From contig JAKVOG010000017.1 in the NCBI GenBank assembly GCA_022482925.1, positions 7,501-47,852 of the forward strand: a stretch of DNA of 40,352 nucleotides, read 5' to 3'. Each line of letters opens with the position of its first letter. Within the stretch, counting starts at the first letter, position 1. Shown one piece after another: positions 8,475 to 18,310 of the stretch. Origin of the DNA: Selenomonas sp. (GTDB lineage Bacteria > Bacillota > Negativicutes > Selenomonadales > Selenomonadaceae). The notes under the pieces were generated by a model. The model did not search any database. It was not told the DNA's origin and saw nothing but the letters and a program-made list of their open reading frames with translations. The position numbers and the translations under genes are program-made.

Positions 8475-8497
8475 AGCCCTCCCCATTGGGGAAGGCT
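8475..8497 (-). terminator. Terminator after uppP
   Basis: AGCCcTCCCC-att-GGGGAaGGCT forms a stem with one mismatch. On the minus strand it is followed by TTTTT, between uppP and pth. Confidence 0.75.
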
Positions 8498-8520
8498 GTA
8501 TCGGTACCAGTATATACTTA

Positions 8521-9369
8521 TCAGTTGTTGGCTGTCGGATCGCCGACCAGGAACAGGTAGGCAATAACCACGATGCCCAGTGCGATACGATACCAGCCGA
8601 ATGCCTTAAAGTCATTCGTCTTGATATAGCTCAACAGGAACTTGATGGACAGGATGGATACGATAAACGCCGTCACCATACCGACAATCAGGATCAGGAT
8701 CTCGGCTCCCGTGTAGTGGAAACCGAACTTCACCATCTTGAGGAAGCTGGCCCCGAACATGACCGGGATAGCCAGGAAGAACGTAAACTCCGCAGCCACA
8801 TAGCGGCTCGTCCCGAACAGTATACCACCGAGGATCGTCGCCCCCGAGCGGCTCGTGCCCGGCACCAGCGACAGGACCTGGAACATACCGATGATAAATG
8901 CCGTCTTATAGTCAAGGCGGTTCAGGTCTGTGACCCGCGGCCGGCGGTGCTTATTGTAGTTCTCGACCAGGATAAACATGATACCATAGAAGATCAGGGT
9001 TGTAGCCACGACCGGCGCCGTCATAAAATGCTCTTCCATGAACTTGTTGAATGCCAGGCCAATGACAGCAGCAGGCAGGCAGGCCACGATGACCTTGCAC
9101 CAGAGGCTCACTGTATCACGCTTCTCCTGCCGGCTCTTCCATGAAGACCACGGATTGAGCCGCTCGAAATTCAGAGCCACGACCGCGAGAATCGCCCCCA
9201 GCTGGATCACAACCAGGAACATGTCCATGAATGCCTTGCTGACATCCAGCTTGATAAATTCATCAACGAGAATCATATGTCCCGTACTGGATACTGGCAG
9301 CCATTCCGTCAGTCCCTCGACCACACCAAGGATGATGGTCTTGATTAATTCCATGATACTTAAATCCAC
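8521..9369 (-). CDS. uppP: Undecaprenyl-diphosphatase
   Basis: Membrane enzyme of 282 residues that removes one phosphate from undecaprenyl pyrophosphate, recycling the carrier for peptidoglycan and other wall polymers. It also gives bacitracin tolerance. The two signature blocks are present: EGLTEWLPVSSTGH (residues about 18-31) and PGTSRSGATILGG (about 168-180). Several hydrophobic helices follow the family pattern. It is followed by its own terminator, so it is probably transcribed apart from pth. Confidence 0.95.
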   Translation of the reverse strand: MDLSIMELIKTIILGVVEGLTEWLPVSSTGHMILVDEFIKLDVSKAFMDMFLVVIQLGAILAVVALNFERLNPWSSWKSRQEKRDTVSLWCKVIVACLPAAVIGLAFNKFMEEHFMTAPVVATTLIFYGIMFILVENYNKHRRPRVTDLNRLDYKTAFIIGMFQVLSLVPGTSRSGATILGGILFGTSRYVAAEFTFFLAIPVMFGASFLKMVKFGFHYTGAEILILIVGMVTAFIVSILSIKFLLSYIKTNDFKAFGWYRIALGIVVIAYLFLVGDPTANN

Positions 9370-9616
9370 CGTTAAGTTTCCCCCTAAATCATTATCTTTT
9401 TTTCATAAAAGCAAGTCCCATTATAGCACAGCCGTAAGGCCTCTGCATGATTTTCTGCTCGATTTTAACCGAAATTTATCTTTATGTGAGCCAATCACGG
9501 AAACCATACCCTGAACTTGCTATAATAAGCCATAAGACGAGCACAGCAGACAGGCATACACCGGGCTTGCTGTTCCCATACGAATTTCATCTGACTATTC
9601 ATAGGAGGCTGCTACC

Positions 9617-9925
9617 ATGGCAACAACTGTAATCACAAAAGAAAATTTCAAATCCGAGGTGCTTGACGCACAAGGCACTGTCCTTGTTGATTTCTGGGCT
9701 GACTGGTGCGGCCCCTGCCGTATGCTTTCCCCGATTGTCGACCAGGTAGCTGAACAGCACAGCGAGGTAAAGGTCGGCAAGATTGATATCGATGCCCAGC
9801 CGGAGCTGGCTAACCAGTTCGGCGTCATGAGCATACCGACGCTCATCGTCTTCAAAAACGGACAGAAAGTAAACGAATCCGTCGGCCTGATCCCGAAAGA
9901 AAACATAGAAGCGCTGCTGAAATAA
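9617..9925 (+). CDS. trxA: Thioredoxin
   Basis: A protein of 102 residues with the redox-active WCGPC motif (Cys31 and Cys34) and the cis-Pro loop SIPT. It reduces protein disulfides in the cytosol using thioredoxin reductase, which is not in this window. A ribosome site, AGGAGG (9602-9607), precedes the ATG. TATAAT at 9520-9525 may be the -10 box, but no good -35 was seen. It converges with the Crp/Fnr gene and shares a terminator with it. Confidence 0.96.
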   Translation: MATTVITKENFKSEVLDAQGTVLVDFWADWCGPCRMLSPIVDQVAEQHSEVKVGKIDIDAQPELANQFGVMSIPTLIVFKNGQKVNESVGLIPKENIEALLK

Positions 9926-9933
9926 GACAAACA

Positions 9934-9973
9934 AAAAATACCTTCCAGTCCTCATTGACCGGAAGGTATTTTT
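9934..9973. terminator. Bidirectional terminator between trxA and the Crp/Fnr gene
   Basis: A perfect 13-base stem (9934-9946 with 9961-9973, AAAAATACCTTCC and its complement) with a 14-base loop. The A and T ends serve both strands. Confidence 0.9.
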
Positions 9974-9978
9974 GTTGA

Positions 9979-10665
9979 TCAGGGATTACCAGCCAATTGC
10001 CGCAGAGACTCCTTATCGAGCAGGCGGATGCAGCCGCGCGAAGGCTTCACCCAGCCCTCCTGATTGAAATACTTCACCAGCCGACTCACGACTTCGCGGG
10101 CCGTGCCCATGAAACGCGCAATCTGCTCATGCGTCAGATGAATCTCATCCGTCTTCATCTTCTCGCTTTCCTCGAGCAGGAAGATGGCAAGTCGCCGGTC
10201 AGCCGACAGGAACAGGACCTGCTGCATCTTCCACAGCATCTCGGAGAGGCGCCGGGCCGACATCTCGTAGCCATAGCACCGCACGTAGACATTGTCCTTT
10301 GCAAGCTTACGGAAGGCGATAGACTCCGTCAGCAGCACCTCGGTATCCTCCTCCGCATCGACATAGACATCAAACGTCACCGACTCGAACGCACAGGAGG
10401 CAGAGAGTATCCCCACATCATCCGGGAACAGACGATACAACGTGACTTCACGGCCATCTTCCGACATCGTATAGACCCGCAGTTGTCCCTTCTTCACCAG
10501 CGTAACACCGATGCAGTCCAACGTCCCTTGATGCACTGTCTCACCACGTTTGTAATGAACGATCTTCGTATGGGTATTGATTAGTGCCTTCTCCGCCGTA
10601 GACAGATGCGGCCAAAAATTAAAATGTCGGATAAACAGATCCGTTACCATCTGATGGTCATTCAC
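9979..10665 (-). CDS. Crp/Fnr-family transcriptional regulator
   Basis: A 228-residue protein with an N-terminal cyclic-nucleotide-type beta-roll and a C-terminal winged helix. The recognition helix has REVVSR, the ExxSR pattern of Fnr-like DNA readers. It has no cluster of four cysteines at the N-terminus, so it is not a classic iron-sulfur FNR. It also lacks an obvious haem-binding Pro at the start, as found in the CO sensor CooA. The ligand is unknown. It is not next to the CO-dehydrogenase-like operon, so control of that operon is only a possibility. Confidence 0.88.
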   Translation of the reverse strand: MNDHQMVTDLFIRHFNFWPHLSTAEKALINTHTKIVHYKRGETVHQGTLDCIGVTLVKKGQLRVYTMSEDGREVTLYRLFPDDVGILSASCAFESVTFDVYVDAEEDTEVLLTESIAFRKLAKDNVYVRCYGYEMSARRLSEMLWKMQQVLFLSADRRLAIFLLEESEKMKTDEIHLTHEQIARFMGTAREVVSRLVKYFNQEGWVKPSRGCIRLLDKESLRQLAGNP

Positions 10666-10754
10666 AGTAAAACCTCCTCGTTCAATCTGCGTATGAACTG
10701 TTCATTTCCCTATCGTATCATACACTTCGCTGTTATGTCAGTAACTCAGGCACT

Positions 10755-10781
10755 AAAAAAGCCTTCCCCAGAAAGGAAGGC
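10755..10781 (-). terminator. Terminator after prs
   Basis: On the minus strand GCCTTCC-tttctgg-GGAAGGC is followed by TTTTTT, a short way beyond the prs stop. Confidence 0.85.
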
Positions 10782-10796
10782 CCTTTTTATATCCGA

Positions 10797-11750
10797 TTAG
10801 CGGAACAGCTGGCTGACAGAGCGGCGGCTCTGGATGCGCATGATGACATCACCAAGTGCATCAGCCAAAGACAGCGTGACAATCTTGTCCGACTTCTTCT
10901 CCGGCGGCAGCGGAATCGTATTCGTGATAACGAGCTTCTCGATTGGAGATTCGTTGATGCGCTGTACAGCCGGATCGCTGAGGATTGCATGCGAGCAGGA
11001 AGCGAAGATACGCTTTGCACCACGCTTCTCCAGCGCTTTGGCGCCCTCACAGAGGGAACCTGCCGTATCGACAATATCGTCAATGATGACAGCCGTCTTG
11101 CCGGCCACATCACCAATAAGGTTCATAACCTCAGCACAGCCCGGTTTCGGACGGCGCTTCTCGATGATTGGCGATTGGAGCCTGCAGATGATCAGCCAGG
11201 ACACGGGCACGGGTAACACCACCAAGGTCCGGAGAAACGACGACAACGTCATCCAGTTTCTGGGAACGGAAGTAGTTGGCAATAACCGGTGCGGCAGCCA
11301 GATGATCAACCGGGATATCAAAGAATCCCTGGATCTGGCCAGCATGGAGGTCAACGGTTACGACACGGGTAACACCAGCCGTCGTCATCAGATTGGCGAC
11401 GAGCTTAGGCGGAGAATCGGCTCACGACCGCGGGTCTTGCGATCCTGACGGGCATAAGCATAGTACTGGAACTACCGCCTGTAATACTGTGAGCGGAAGC
11501 ACGCTTGCAGGCATCTGCCATAATCAGCAGCTCCATCAGGTTGTCATTGACCGGGAACGACGTCGGCTGGATGATGAAAGATATCCTTGCCGCGAATGCT
11601 CTCGCTGATCATGACCTGAGTCTCGCCGTTGTTGAAATGACCGACATATGCATCGCAAAGATTTACGCCGATGTGATCTGCGATTTCTTTTGCCAGCTCC
11701 GGATTTGCGTTACCAGTCAGGATGCATAAGTTTCCAGTGTCTAAAGCCAT
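10797..11750 (-). CDS. prs: Ribose-phosphate pyrophosphokinase (six single-base insertions)
   Basis: Makes PRPP from ribose 5-phosphate and ATP for nucleotide, His and Trp synthesis. The start is the ATG at 11750, after a GGAGG site. Recognisable blocks include [37 protein letters not shown] and the PRPP-binding [13 protein letters not shown]. The frame is broken by six extra bases: near 11577 (T), two near 11480-11492, two near 11415-11430, and one A near 11171-11175. Removing all six gives exactly 315 residues, the usual Prs length. A free-living cell needs this gene, so the breaks are very likely sequence errors. It lies downstream of glmU, as in many Firmicutes. Confidence 0.9.
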
Positions 11751-11837
11751 TTTGTAAAAATCCTCCAAATCGTTTCTACTAAAAATTTCTTCTCCTGAGG
11801 GCTGCGGCTGTGACAGTCGTCACCCTCTTAACACAAC

Positions 11838-11846
11838 AGTATAGCA
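11838..11846 (-). promoter_or_regulatory. Possible extended -10 promoter of prs
   Basis: On the minus strand TGCTATACT is an extended -10 box about 90 bases before the prs start. No strong -35 is visible. The leader between this site and prs contains GTGAC-gact-GTCAC, which could form a small hairpin. Confidence 0.4.
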
Positions 11847-11932
11847 CTGTTTGCAGCAAATTAACATAAAGCTTTTGTTTTTGCTTTAAATTTTAAAGGA
11901 AAAAACAGAACTTCCTACACAGTCCGTTTTCC

Positions 11933-13299
11933 TTATTTCCGTTTATCGGTCCAGCCTTCAATATTCTTCTGGCGGGCTCTGGCAATCGCCAGCGTTCCCG
12001 TCGGAACCGTCTTCGTGATCGTGGAACCAGCGCCGATATAAGCACCATCCTCGACCTCGACCGGAGCGACCAGATTGGAGTTGCAGCCCACGAACGCATC
12101 GTTGCCGATCTTCGTGCGGAACTTCGTCTTGCCATCATAATTGACCGTGATCGTACCACAGCCCATGTTGACACCCGAGCCCATATCCGTATCGCCGATA
12201 TAGGACAGATGCGGCAGCTTGGAGCCCTTGCCAATCGTGGAGTTCTTGACCTCGACGAAATTGCCGATCTTGACCTTTTCCGCCAGATGCGTATCCGGAC
12301 GGATATGCGTGAACTGGCCCAGGATAACGCCATCATCCATCACGCAGTCATGCGCATAGGTGAACTGCCCCGTCACACCGTTGCCGGTCTTGACGTTCTG
12401 GAAACGGACACTCGGTCCGATCTCGCATTCCTCGCCGATCTCCGTCTCGCCCTCGAGCCAGGTCATCGGATAGATGACGGTATCATGGCCGACCTTGACA
12501 TCAGCAGTCGATATAGGTCGTAGCCGGATCCATGATCGTAACGCCCTCGGCCATGAGTTCCTCATTCTTGCGGCGGCGCAGAATCTTTTCGGCACCAGGC
12601 CAGCTGCAGACGGGAGTTGATGCCCAGCGTCGACTCATAGTCGTCAGCCGCTACGGCCCAGATCTTCTCACCCTGCTTCTTCAGGATCTCCAGAACATCC
12701 GGCAGATAATACTCACCCTGAGCATTGTCATTCGTGACCTGCTTCAGCGATTCAAAGAGTGCCTTGGCATCAAAGCAGTAGATACCGGAATTGACTTCCT
12801 TTACCTCACGCTCGGCCTCAGTAGCATCCTTATGCTCGACAATCTTGGCAACCGAGCCATCCGCCAGGCGGATGATGCGGCCATAGCCCGTTGCATCCGG
12901 CATGATTGCCGTGAGGACCGTAGCCTTGGCCCTGGCCGCCGTATGCTCATCATACAGCTTCTTCAGCAGACTGCCCGTCAGCAGCGGCGTATCGCCGCAG
13001 AGTACCATGACCGTCCCGGTCTCGCCAGCCAGCAGATCAGCCGTCTGCTGAACCGCATGGCCCGTACCAAGCTGCTCTTTCTGCTCAACGAACTCCGCCT
13101 GAGCACCAAGAGCCTCGCGGACCATGTCCCCGCCGAAACCAGTCACAATGATGTTGCGCTTTGCACCAGCAGCCTTAGCGGCATCGAGTACATGCTGGAC
13201 CATTGCCTTGCCGCCGGCCTTATGCAGGACCTTCGGCAGCTTGGACTTCATACGGGTACCCTTGCCTGCAGCAAGGATTACAGTTACTAAATCTGACAT
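11933..13299 (-). CDS. glmU: Bifunctional UDP-GlcNAc pyrophosphorylase / GlcN-1-P acetyltransferase (two insertions)
   Basis: Makes UDP-N-acetylglucosamine, the precursor of peptidoglycan and lipid A. The N-terminal uridyltransferase begins MSDLVTVILAAGKGTRMKS, with a nucleotide-binding loop. The C-terminal half is a left-handed beta-helix with hexapeptide repeats and the acetyltransferase blocks (NFVEVKNS, GCGTITVNYDGKTK). Two extra bases break the frame, near 12600 (T in CTGGCCTGG) and near 12505 (T in GACTGCTG). Corrected length is 454 residues, as expected. It is upstream of prs and downstream of a GntR-type regulator. Confidence 0.92.
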
Positions 13300-13376
13300 T
13301 TGTTTTTCTAACTCCCTTTATCCAGTGTATGGGCATATTCATACTTTAGCAGATGATGAACCTGTCCGTACACTAC

Positions 13377-14120
13377 TTATTTTGCGGCCGCTTTATGAGC
13401 AGCCGAATGCTTCTTCGCTGTGCTTCTGGACTTCATATTCTGCGCCTTCATGGCATCCATTGCCTGCAGCAGTGTCTTCTCCGAATTTTCCATATGCTTC
13501 TCAGCGGCCTTGCTGGCCAGCTTCCGGTCACCATTGGCAATCGCCTCAACAATGGCCTTGTGCTCATCGAGCGTCGCTTCCAGACGGCCCGGATAGGACA
13601 TCGACAGGGTACGGAACCGGGTCAGCTGATCGCGCAGGTTCGAGATGATCCCCACCAGACGCTGATTGCGGGCCGCATGATACATGAGGTCATGAAACTC
13701 GATGTCCGTTTCGACGATCTTTTCCATGTTTCCTTCTTTTATATAGCCGCCAATAATGACCAGCAGGCGCTGCAGATGCTCCAGCTCCTCATCCGTGATA
13801 TGTTCAGCCGCCAGACCATTGGAGAGCGACTCCAGGGCCGTGCGGATCTCAAAGATCTCATTGATGTCACGAATCGACATATTGGCCACATAGGTCCCGC
13901 GGCGCGGCATCATGACCACATAGCCTTCCAACTCCAGTTTGCGGATTGCCTCACGCACCGGCGTGCGGCTGACTCCAAGTTCCTCAGCCAGCTGGATTTC
14001 CATGATCCGTTCGCCCGGTTTCAGGATTCCCTTGCGGATGGCTTCCCGCAGGGATTCACATACGACCTCGCGCAACGGCTGGTAGCTGTCTAATTTGATT
14101 GGAGCTAGTCTGTTATCCAT
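13377..14120 (-). CDS. GntR-family transcriptional regulator (FadR/FCD type)
   Basis: A 247-residue regulator with an N-terminal winged helix (LGVSRTPVREAIRKLELEG, residues about 49-67) and a C-terminal all-helical FCD ligand domain with the metal-type residues of the family (the ETDIEFHDLMYHAA block). The tail is rich in Lys, Ala and His. It lies between ispE and glmU, the place held by purR in Bacillus, but it is from another family. The ligand and targets are unknown. Confidence 0.88.
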   Translation of the reverse strand: MDNRLAPIKLDSYQPLREVVCESLREAIRKGILKPGERIMEIQLAEELGVSRTPVREAIRKLELEGYVVMMPRRGTYVANMSIRDINEIFEIRTALESLSNGLAAEHITDEELEHLQRLLVIIGGYIKEGNMEKIVETDIEFHDLMYHAARNQRLVGIISNLRDQLTRFRTLSMSYPGRLEATLDEHKAIVEAIANGDRKLASKAAEKHMENSEKTLLQAMDAMKAQNMKSRSTAKKHSAAHKAAAK

Positions 14121-14168
14121 TACGATTCCCTCAATTCCAGATTGACCAAAAATGATAACGCTATTGAA

Positions 14169-15040
14169 TCAGTAGTACGTGTTCATCGTACGCGTGACAA
14201 ACACATCCGCTTTCGTCGATGCCCGCAGGCAGTCCTGCAATCTTGTTGGCAGTCCCCCGGCTCTCGACCAGGCCGAAAACAGTCGGACCGCTGCCAGACA
14301 TCATACTGGCCATTGCGCCCTGCTCCAGCATCAATTCCTTTTAGCGGGAAATCACAGCATACCTTTTAATAGTAACACTTTCAAGCACATTGCACAATAA
14401 TTTGGCCACGCCTTTTCGGTTGCCCAGCGGGCAATTTCCTGCTGAATCCGCTCATTGTCCGGATGCTGCTCAGCTCCCTGCTCATCATAGTTCTGATACG
14501 GCCCAGGCCGTTGAGACCGAGATGCGCGGCTTCGCCAGCACGAACCCAGGTCTCCGGCATATCCGCCAGCCGCGTCAGCACCTCGCCGCGGCCAGTTGCC
14601 AGCATCGTTCCCCCGGCGCAGACAGAACGGGATATCCGACCCCGAGCCGGCGCCCAGCTCGCAGAGCCTGTCCTCACTGAGTCCCAGCTCATAGAGCCTG
14701 ATCCATGCCACGCAGGACAGGCGGCCGCATCCGCACTGCCGCCCGCCAGACCTGCTGCGACCGGGGATACGCTTCGTAAGCTGCATCCTGACGCCGCCCC
14801 GCAGACTGTACTCCTGCTGCATGAGTGCCTGCCGCCCGCCAGGCCAGATTCTTCTCATCCGCCCGCAGCCACGGGCACATTGATTGACAGCGCAATCCCC
14901 TCTTTGGCCTTGTCCATCTCGATCGTATCGTGCAGGCCGATCGACTGCATGACCATAGCGACCTCATGATAGCCGTCCGGACGCTTCCCCAGGATATCCA
15001 GTGTCAGGTTAATCTTCGCATTTCCTTCTATTTTAATCAT
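14169..15040 (-). CDS. ispE: 4-diphosphocytidyl-2-C-methyl-D-erythritol kinase (many frame breaks)
   Basis: GHMP kinase of the non-mevalonate isoprenoid pathway. The start, [27 protein letters not shown], is typical. Pieces in three frames can be joined: a truncated ATP-loop region (about [12 protein letters not shown] after correction), [16 protein letters not shown] and near the end [16 protein letters not shown]. The end is TGA at 14169-14171 after ...RTMNTYY. At least six indels lie between about 14870 and 14340, the densest errors in the window. Upstream of the GntR regulator and glmU, as expected for this cluster. The enzyme is essential in organisms using this pathway, so errors are more likely than decay. 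Confidence 0.8.
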
Positions 15041-15246
15041 TCATGCACTTCCTATCTGTTTCACATTCCCTATAAGGATAGCAAGATTTCAGGCGGCGGT
15101 TCAAGTGTTTTCCACCGACTTCTCCGAATCTATTGACACATTTCCCTGTTTTGCAGGATAATACAGTATAGAAGCTACCCTTCGTGCGCTCACAGGCTCA
15201 GTTTACCGGGCCAGCACACAAAGATCCGAGAATCGAGGAAATCGTC

Positions 15247-16470
15247 ATGAAAAAACAACGTTCCATAATATACTTTACACTGCTGGCTCTCCTGCTGACC
15301 ATCGGCATGGCCTGTTACTGGTATCTGGACGGTGAGAAACTGCCGACCGTCCTAGAGGCGGCTGCCTCCATCCTGCTGGCCGGCCTCCCTATTCCGCTCT
15401 GGCTTACCGGACGGACTGCCGCTCGCCCGTGGCACAGCCAGGGCCGGTCAGGCTGATATCGAGCTGGAAAACCCCGGCCATACTGGCCGATATCCACCAG
15501 ATTGATACCCTCGTCGTCGCCCAAGAGCGGCGTAATCACCGAGGGTAAACCCTATATCACAGCCCTGATCCCGGAAGGCGTAAGTCAGGGAACCCTACTC
15601 GCACTGGCCGCCTCAGCTGAACGGGATGCCACCCATCCCGTCGGGCAGGTCATCTACAATACCGCCCTCGAGCGGCATCTGCGGGTCCAGCCGCTCGCTG
15701 CATTCAATGAGATCCCTGGCTGCGGTGTCGAGGCACTGGTGAACCGTACGCCGCTCCGTGTCGGTACTGCGGAATGGCTGCAGGAAGAGGGCGTCGACAT
15801 CAGTGCCGATCTGCTGACAAAAGCGGATCAGCTTTCCCTGCGCGGCCAGCTGCCCATTTTCGTTGCCAACGGCAAATACTGCCGTGGCATCATTGCTCTC
15901 GATGACGAGATCCCGCAGAATACCATCACTTCCCTGCATAAACTGCAGCGGCAGAAACTGAACATCATCATGCTCACCAGCACCAACAAGCGCCTGGCCA
16001 GTGCAGTCATCAAGCAAACCGGCATCGACGAAGCCCGCCATGGACTCTCAATTGAGGACAAAGCCCGTGAAGTCCAGTTGCTCAAGGCCCACGGTGCTGC
16101 CATTGCCATGATTGGCAAGGACAGCAGCGATGAAGCTGCCATGACCGAAGCCGACCTCACGATCCAGCTCGGGCCATCGGTCCCGCGCACCGGTGACCCG
16201 TCCAAGGACATCGACCAGCCTCAGCCGGCTTCAATCGTCCTCAAAAGTGGTCTTTTATGGGACTTTGCCACGTTGATCGCCATCAGCGACCACACCATGG
16301 ACATCATTCAGCAGAACCGCATCATCGCCGTCATCGCCTGGCTCATGCTGCTGCCGCCAGCCATGGGGCTGCTCCATACCTTTGGCGGTCCATTCCTGCC
16401 ACCATTTGGTGCGCTGGCCGGGCAGATTCTCGCCGCCGTACTGATCATCGGCAACTCCCTGCGGGCCTGA
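15247..16470 (+). CDS. Truncated P1B-type ATPase-like protein without the catalytic Asp (three insertions)
   Basis: About 406 residues after removing three extra bases (near 15412-15416, 15470-15475 and 15520-15524). It corresponds to the second half of a heavy-metal P-type ATPase: two N-terminal membrane helices (the second has LPIP where CPC would be), a P/N domain, then two C-terminal helices. The phosphorylation motif DKTGT is replaced by AKSGV in IDTLVVAKSGVITEGKP, and GDGxNDxP by GKDSSDEA. The HP motif of the nucleotide domain (ATHPVGQ) remains. The metal-binding and actuator domains are missing. It cannot work as a normal pump and may be a pseudoenzyme. The start follows GAGGA at 15235-15239. 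Divergent from ispE. Confidence 0.7.
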
Positions 16471-16495
16471 ATTCCGCCCATGCTCTCCGAATCCT

Positions 16496-16527
16496 AAGCC
16501 TTCCTGCTTCAGCAGGCGGGCTTATTT
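16496..16527. terminator. Bidirectional terminator
   Basis: AAGCC-tt-CCTGCT-tc-AGCAGG-cg-GGCTT forms an interrupted stem between two convergent genes. It overlaps the stop codon of the phosphoethanolamine transferase. Confidence 0.7.
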
Positions 16528-18228
16528 CATTTCCGCATCATAGTCACGGCCCCGTACCATCCGTTTACGGCTGCTGTCAAAAGCCGGATTGATGACGCTC
16601 TTGGCCGGATTGAACTCGGCGCTGCGGATATTCAGCAAATCCATGATGGTATGAATCATATCATCCGTCATATACGGCTGATTGACTGCCGCGCAGATCG
16701 CCTGCCACTTCTCCGGATGCCGCGCCTTATAGCTTGGCGATGCCCAGAAGATCAGCGGAACCTCCAGCTGCTGATGGTTTGGATTCTCCTCCACATGCCC
16801 GGCAAAATTACTGCCGTTATCATAGATGGTCTCACCATGATCCGGCAGATAAATCACAATGGCCTCTTTATCCTGGAACTTTCCGATCAGCGAGCTGACC
16901 ACGAAATCGTTGTAATACATGGCATTCTCGTACTGCGCAATCTCCGTGCGCTTCTCATCGGAAAGCTCATTCTGCGGTGCCGGCACATCATCCTTCGTGA
17001 ACTTCGAGAAGATATACGGGAACCGCATATAATACAGGCCATGTCCGCCCATAAGATGCATCACATAGAAATTCTTCATGGCCGGCTGCTGCAGCGCCTC
17101 ATCGACCAGAGGGAACAGCTCCTCATCCAGCTTGCCGCTGTCCTCATGCGACTCACGCAGCTGCGTAAAGCGCTTCACATCGCTGCGTCCCGCAAAGAGC
17201 TGCGCGACATTGCCCCAGATACCCGAACTCTCCTGATTGGACAGCCAGTATGTGCGATAACCGGCCGCCTTCATGACGTCGATGAGATTGTTATAGTGAT
17301 ACCACTCCTGATCCGACTCTGCATCATTAAAGGTGAAGAGTTCCCGCAGCACCGCGACCGTCGCACTCTGCGGACTGATCGTATTCCGGAACACCGCGAT
17401 ATCGCCCTTCGCCGCCAGCTCATCAAGATTCGGCGTATTCGGCAGTGGATAGCCATAGAGATGCAGCCGGTCACGGTTCGTCGACTCCCCAAGGATAAAG
17501 ACAACATACGGCACATCGCTGCCATTGGCGGTCAGCTCCACATCAGCCGAAGCCTGCTGCTTCAGATTCTCAAACGCCTGGATATTCCGGACGGACGTAT
17601 CCACCGCCCGGCCAAAACGGACCGCCGGGATATCCAGCGAATCGTTAACCACGAATGAATGATATTGCTGCCAGAGACATACACCAGCCCCCAGGCCAGC
17701 CGCTAAAAAGATAGGCAGTGCCCGGCTGCGCCGATGGCGCGTCGAGAGCGTCAGCCGAGGCTCCTGCAGCCAGCGGCGTCCGGCAGCAACCGCCGCAATC
17801 AGCAGCAGTACTGCCACCAGCCCCTTCACGCCCACATACATGCGCAGGAACTCCCCCGCCTCATGCGGATTCGTCTGCAACAGTGCCGTCACGATTCCCG
17901 CACCGACCAAAGACTGATAATTATAGATAGAAAAGCACTCCAGCGCGGCCAGCAGGATGGATATTCCAACAGCAGCATCAAACAGCAGCCGCTGCAGCCT
18001 TTTCCCCGGCACCAGTCCCAGGAGAATAACGAACACCGTCACCCCGGCCAGCAGGAACAAGGCATCCACGCCCAGCACAGCCAGCTGCTGCGCCTGATAC
18101 ATATGGATGTTCTGCCACGCAATCGTAAAGAAATTCAAGGCATACAAAACCAGCAGCCGGCCAAAGCGATACTCCACGATCCGCTGCACCCGCGCCCATA
18201 ATTTCAGTCCTGTTGCTTTTATGTCCAC
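16522..18228 (-). CDS. Phosphoethanolamine transferase (sulfatase family)
   Basis: About 568 residues: five or so membrane helices in the first about 190, then a periplasmic alkaline-phosphatase-like domain. GESTNRDR holds the threonine nucleophile and YLPDHGE the metal ligands. It moves phosphoethanolamine from phosphatidylethanolamine to lipid A or another glycan, which often lowers sensitivity to cationic peptides. An in-frame ATG lies at 18243, but GGGAGG falls inside its codons and sits seven bases before a GTG at 18228, so I favour the GTG. EptA, EptB and CptA cannot be told apart here. It supports an outer membrane with LPS. Confidence 0.85.
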   Translation of the reverse strand: MDIKATGLKLWARVQRIVEYRFGRLLVLYALNFFTIAWQNIHMYQAQQLAVLGVDALFLLAGVTVFVILLGLVPGKRLQRLLFDAAVGISILLAALECFSIYNYQSLVGAGIVTALLQTNPHEAGEFLRMYVGVKGLVAVLLLIAAVAAGRRWLQEPRLTLSTRHRRSRALPIFLAAGLGAGVCLWQQYHSFVVNDSLDIPAVRFGRAVDTSVRNIQAFENLKQQASADVELTANGSDVPYVVFILGESTNRDRLHLYGYPLPNTPNLDELAAKGDIAVFRNTISPQSATVAVLRELFTFNDAESDQEWYHYNNLIDVMKAAGYRTYWLSNQESSGIWGNVAQLFAGRSDVKRFTQLRESHEDSGKLDEELFPLVDEALQQPAMKNFYVMHLMGGHGLYYMRFPYIFSKFTKDDVPAPQNELSDEKRTEIAQYENAMYYNDFVVSSLIGKFQDKEAIVIYLPDHGETIYDNGSNFAGHVEENPNHQQLEVPLIFWASPSYKARHPEKWQAICAAVNQPYMTDDMIHTIMDLLNIRSAEFNPAKSVINPAFDSSRKRMVRGRDYDAEMK

Positions 18229-18310
18229 AAGAAAGCCTCCCATTATTGTCTTTTCATGATATAATATATCATTATACCATCAAATCAGCACAATAGGAGG
18301 ATTTCAATTC

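Noticed and set aside
9979..10665. Crp/Fnr protein as a CooA-type CO sensor for the CooS operon
   Set aside because: No CooA-like haem-ligand features, and it lies 19 kb away from the CooS-like operon.
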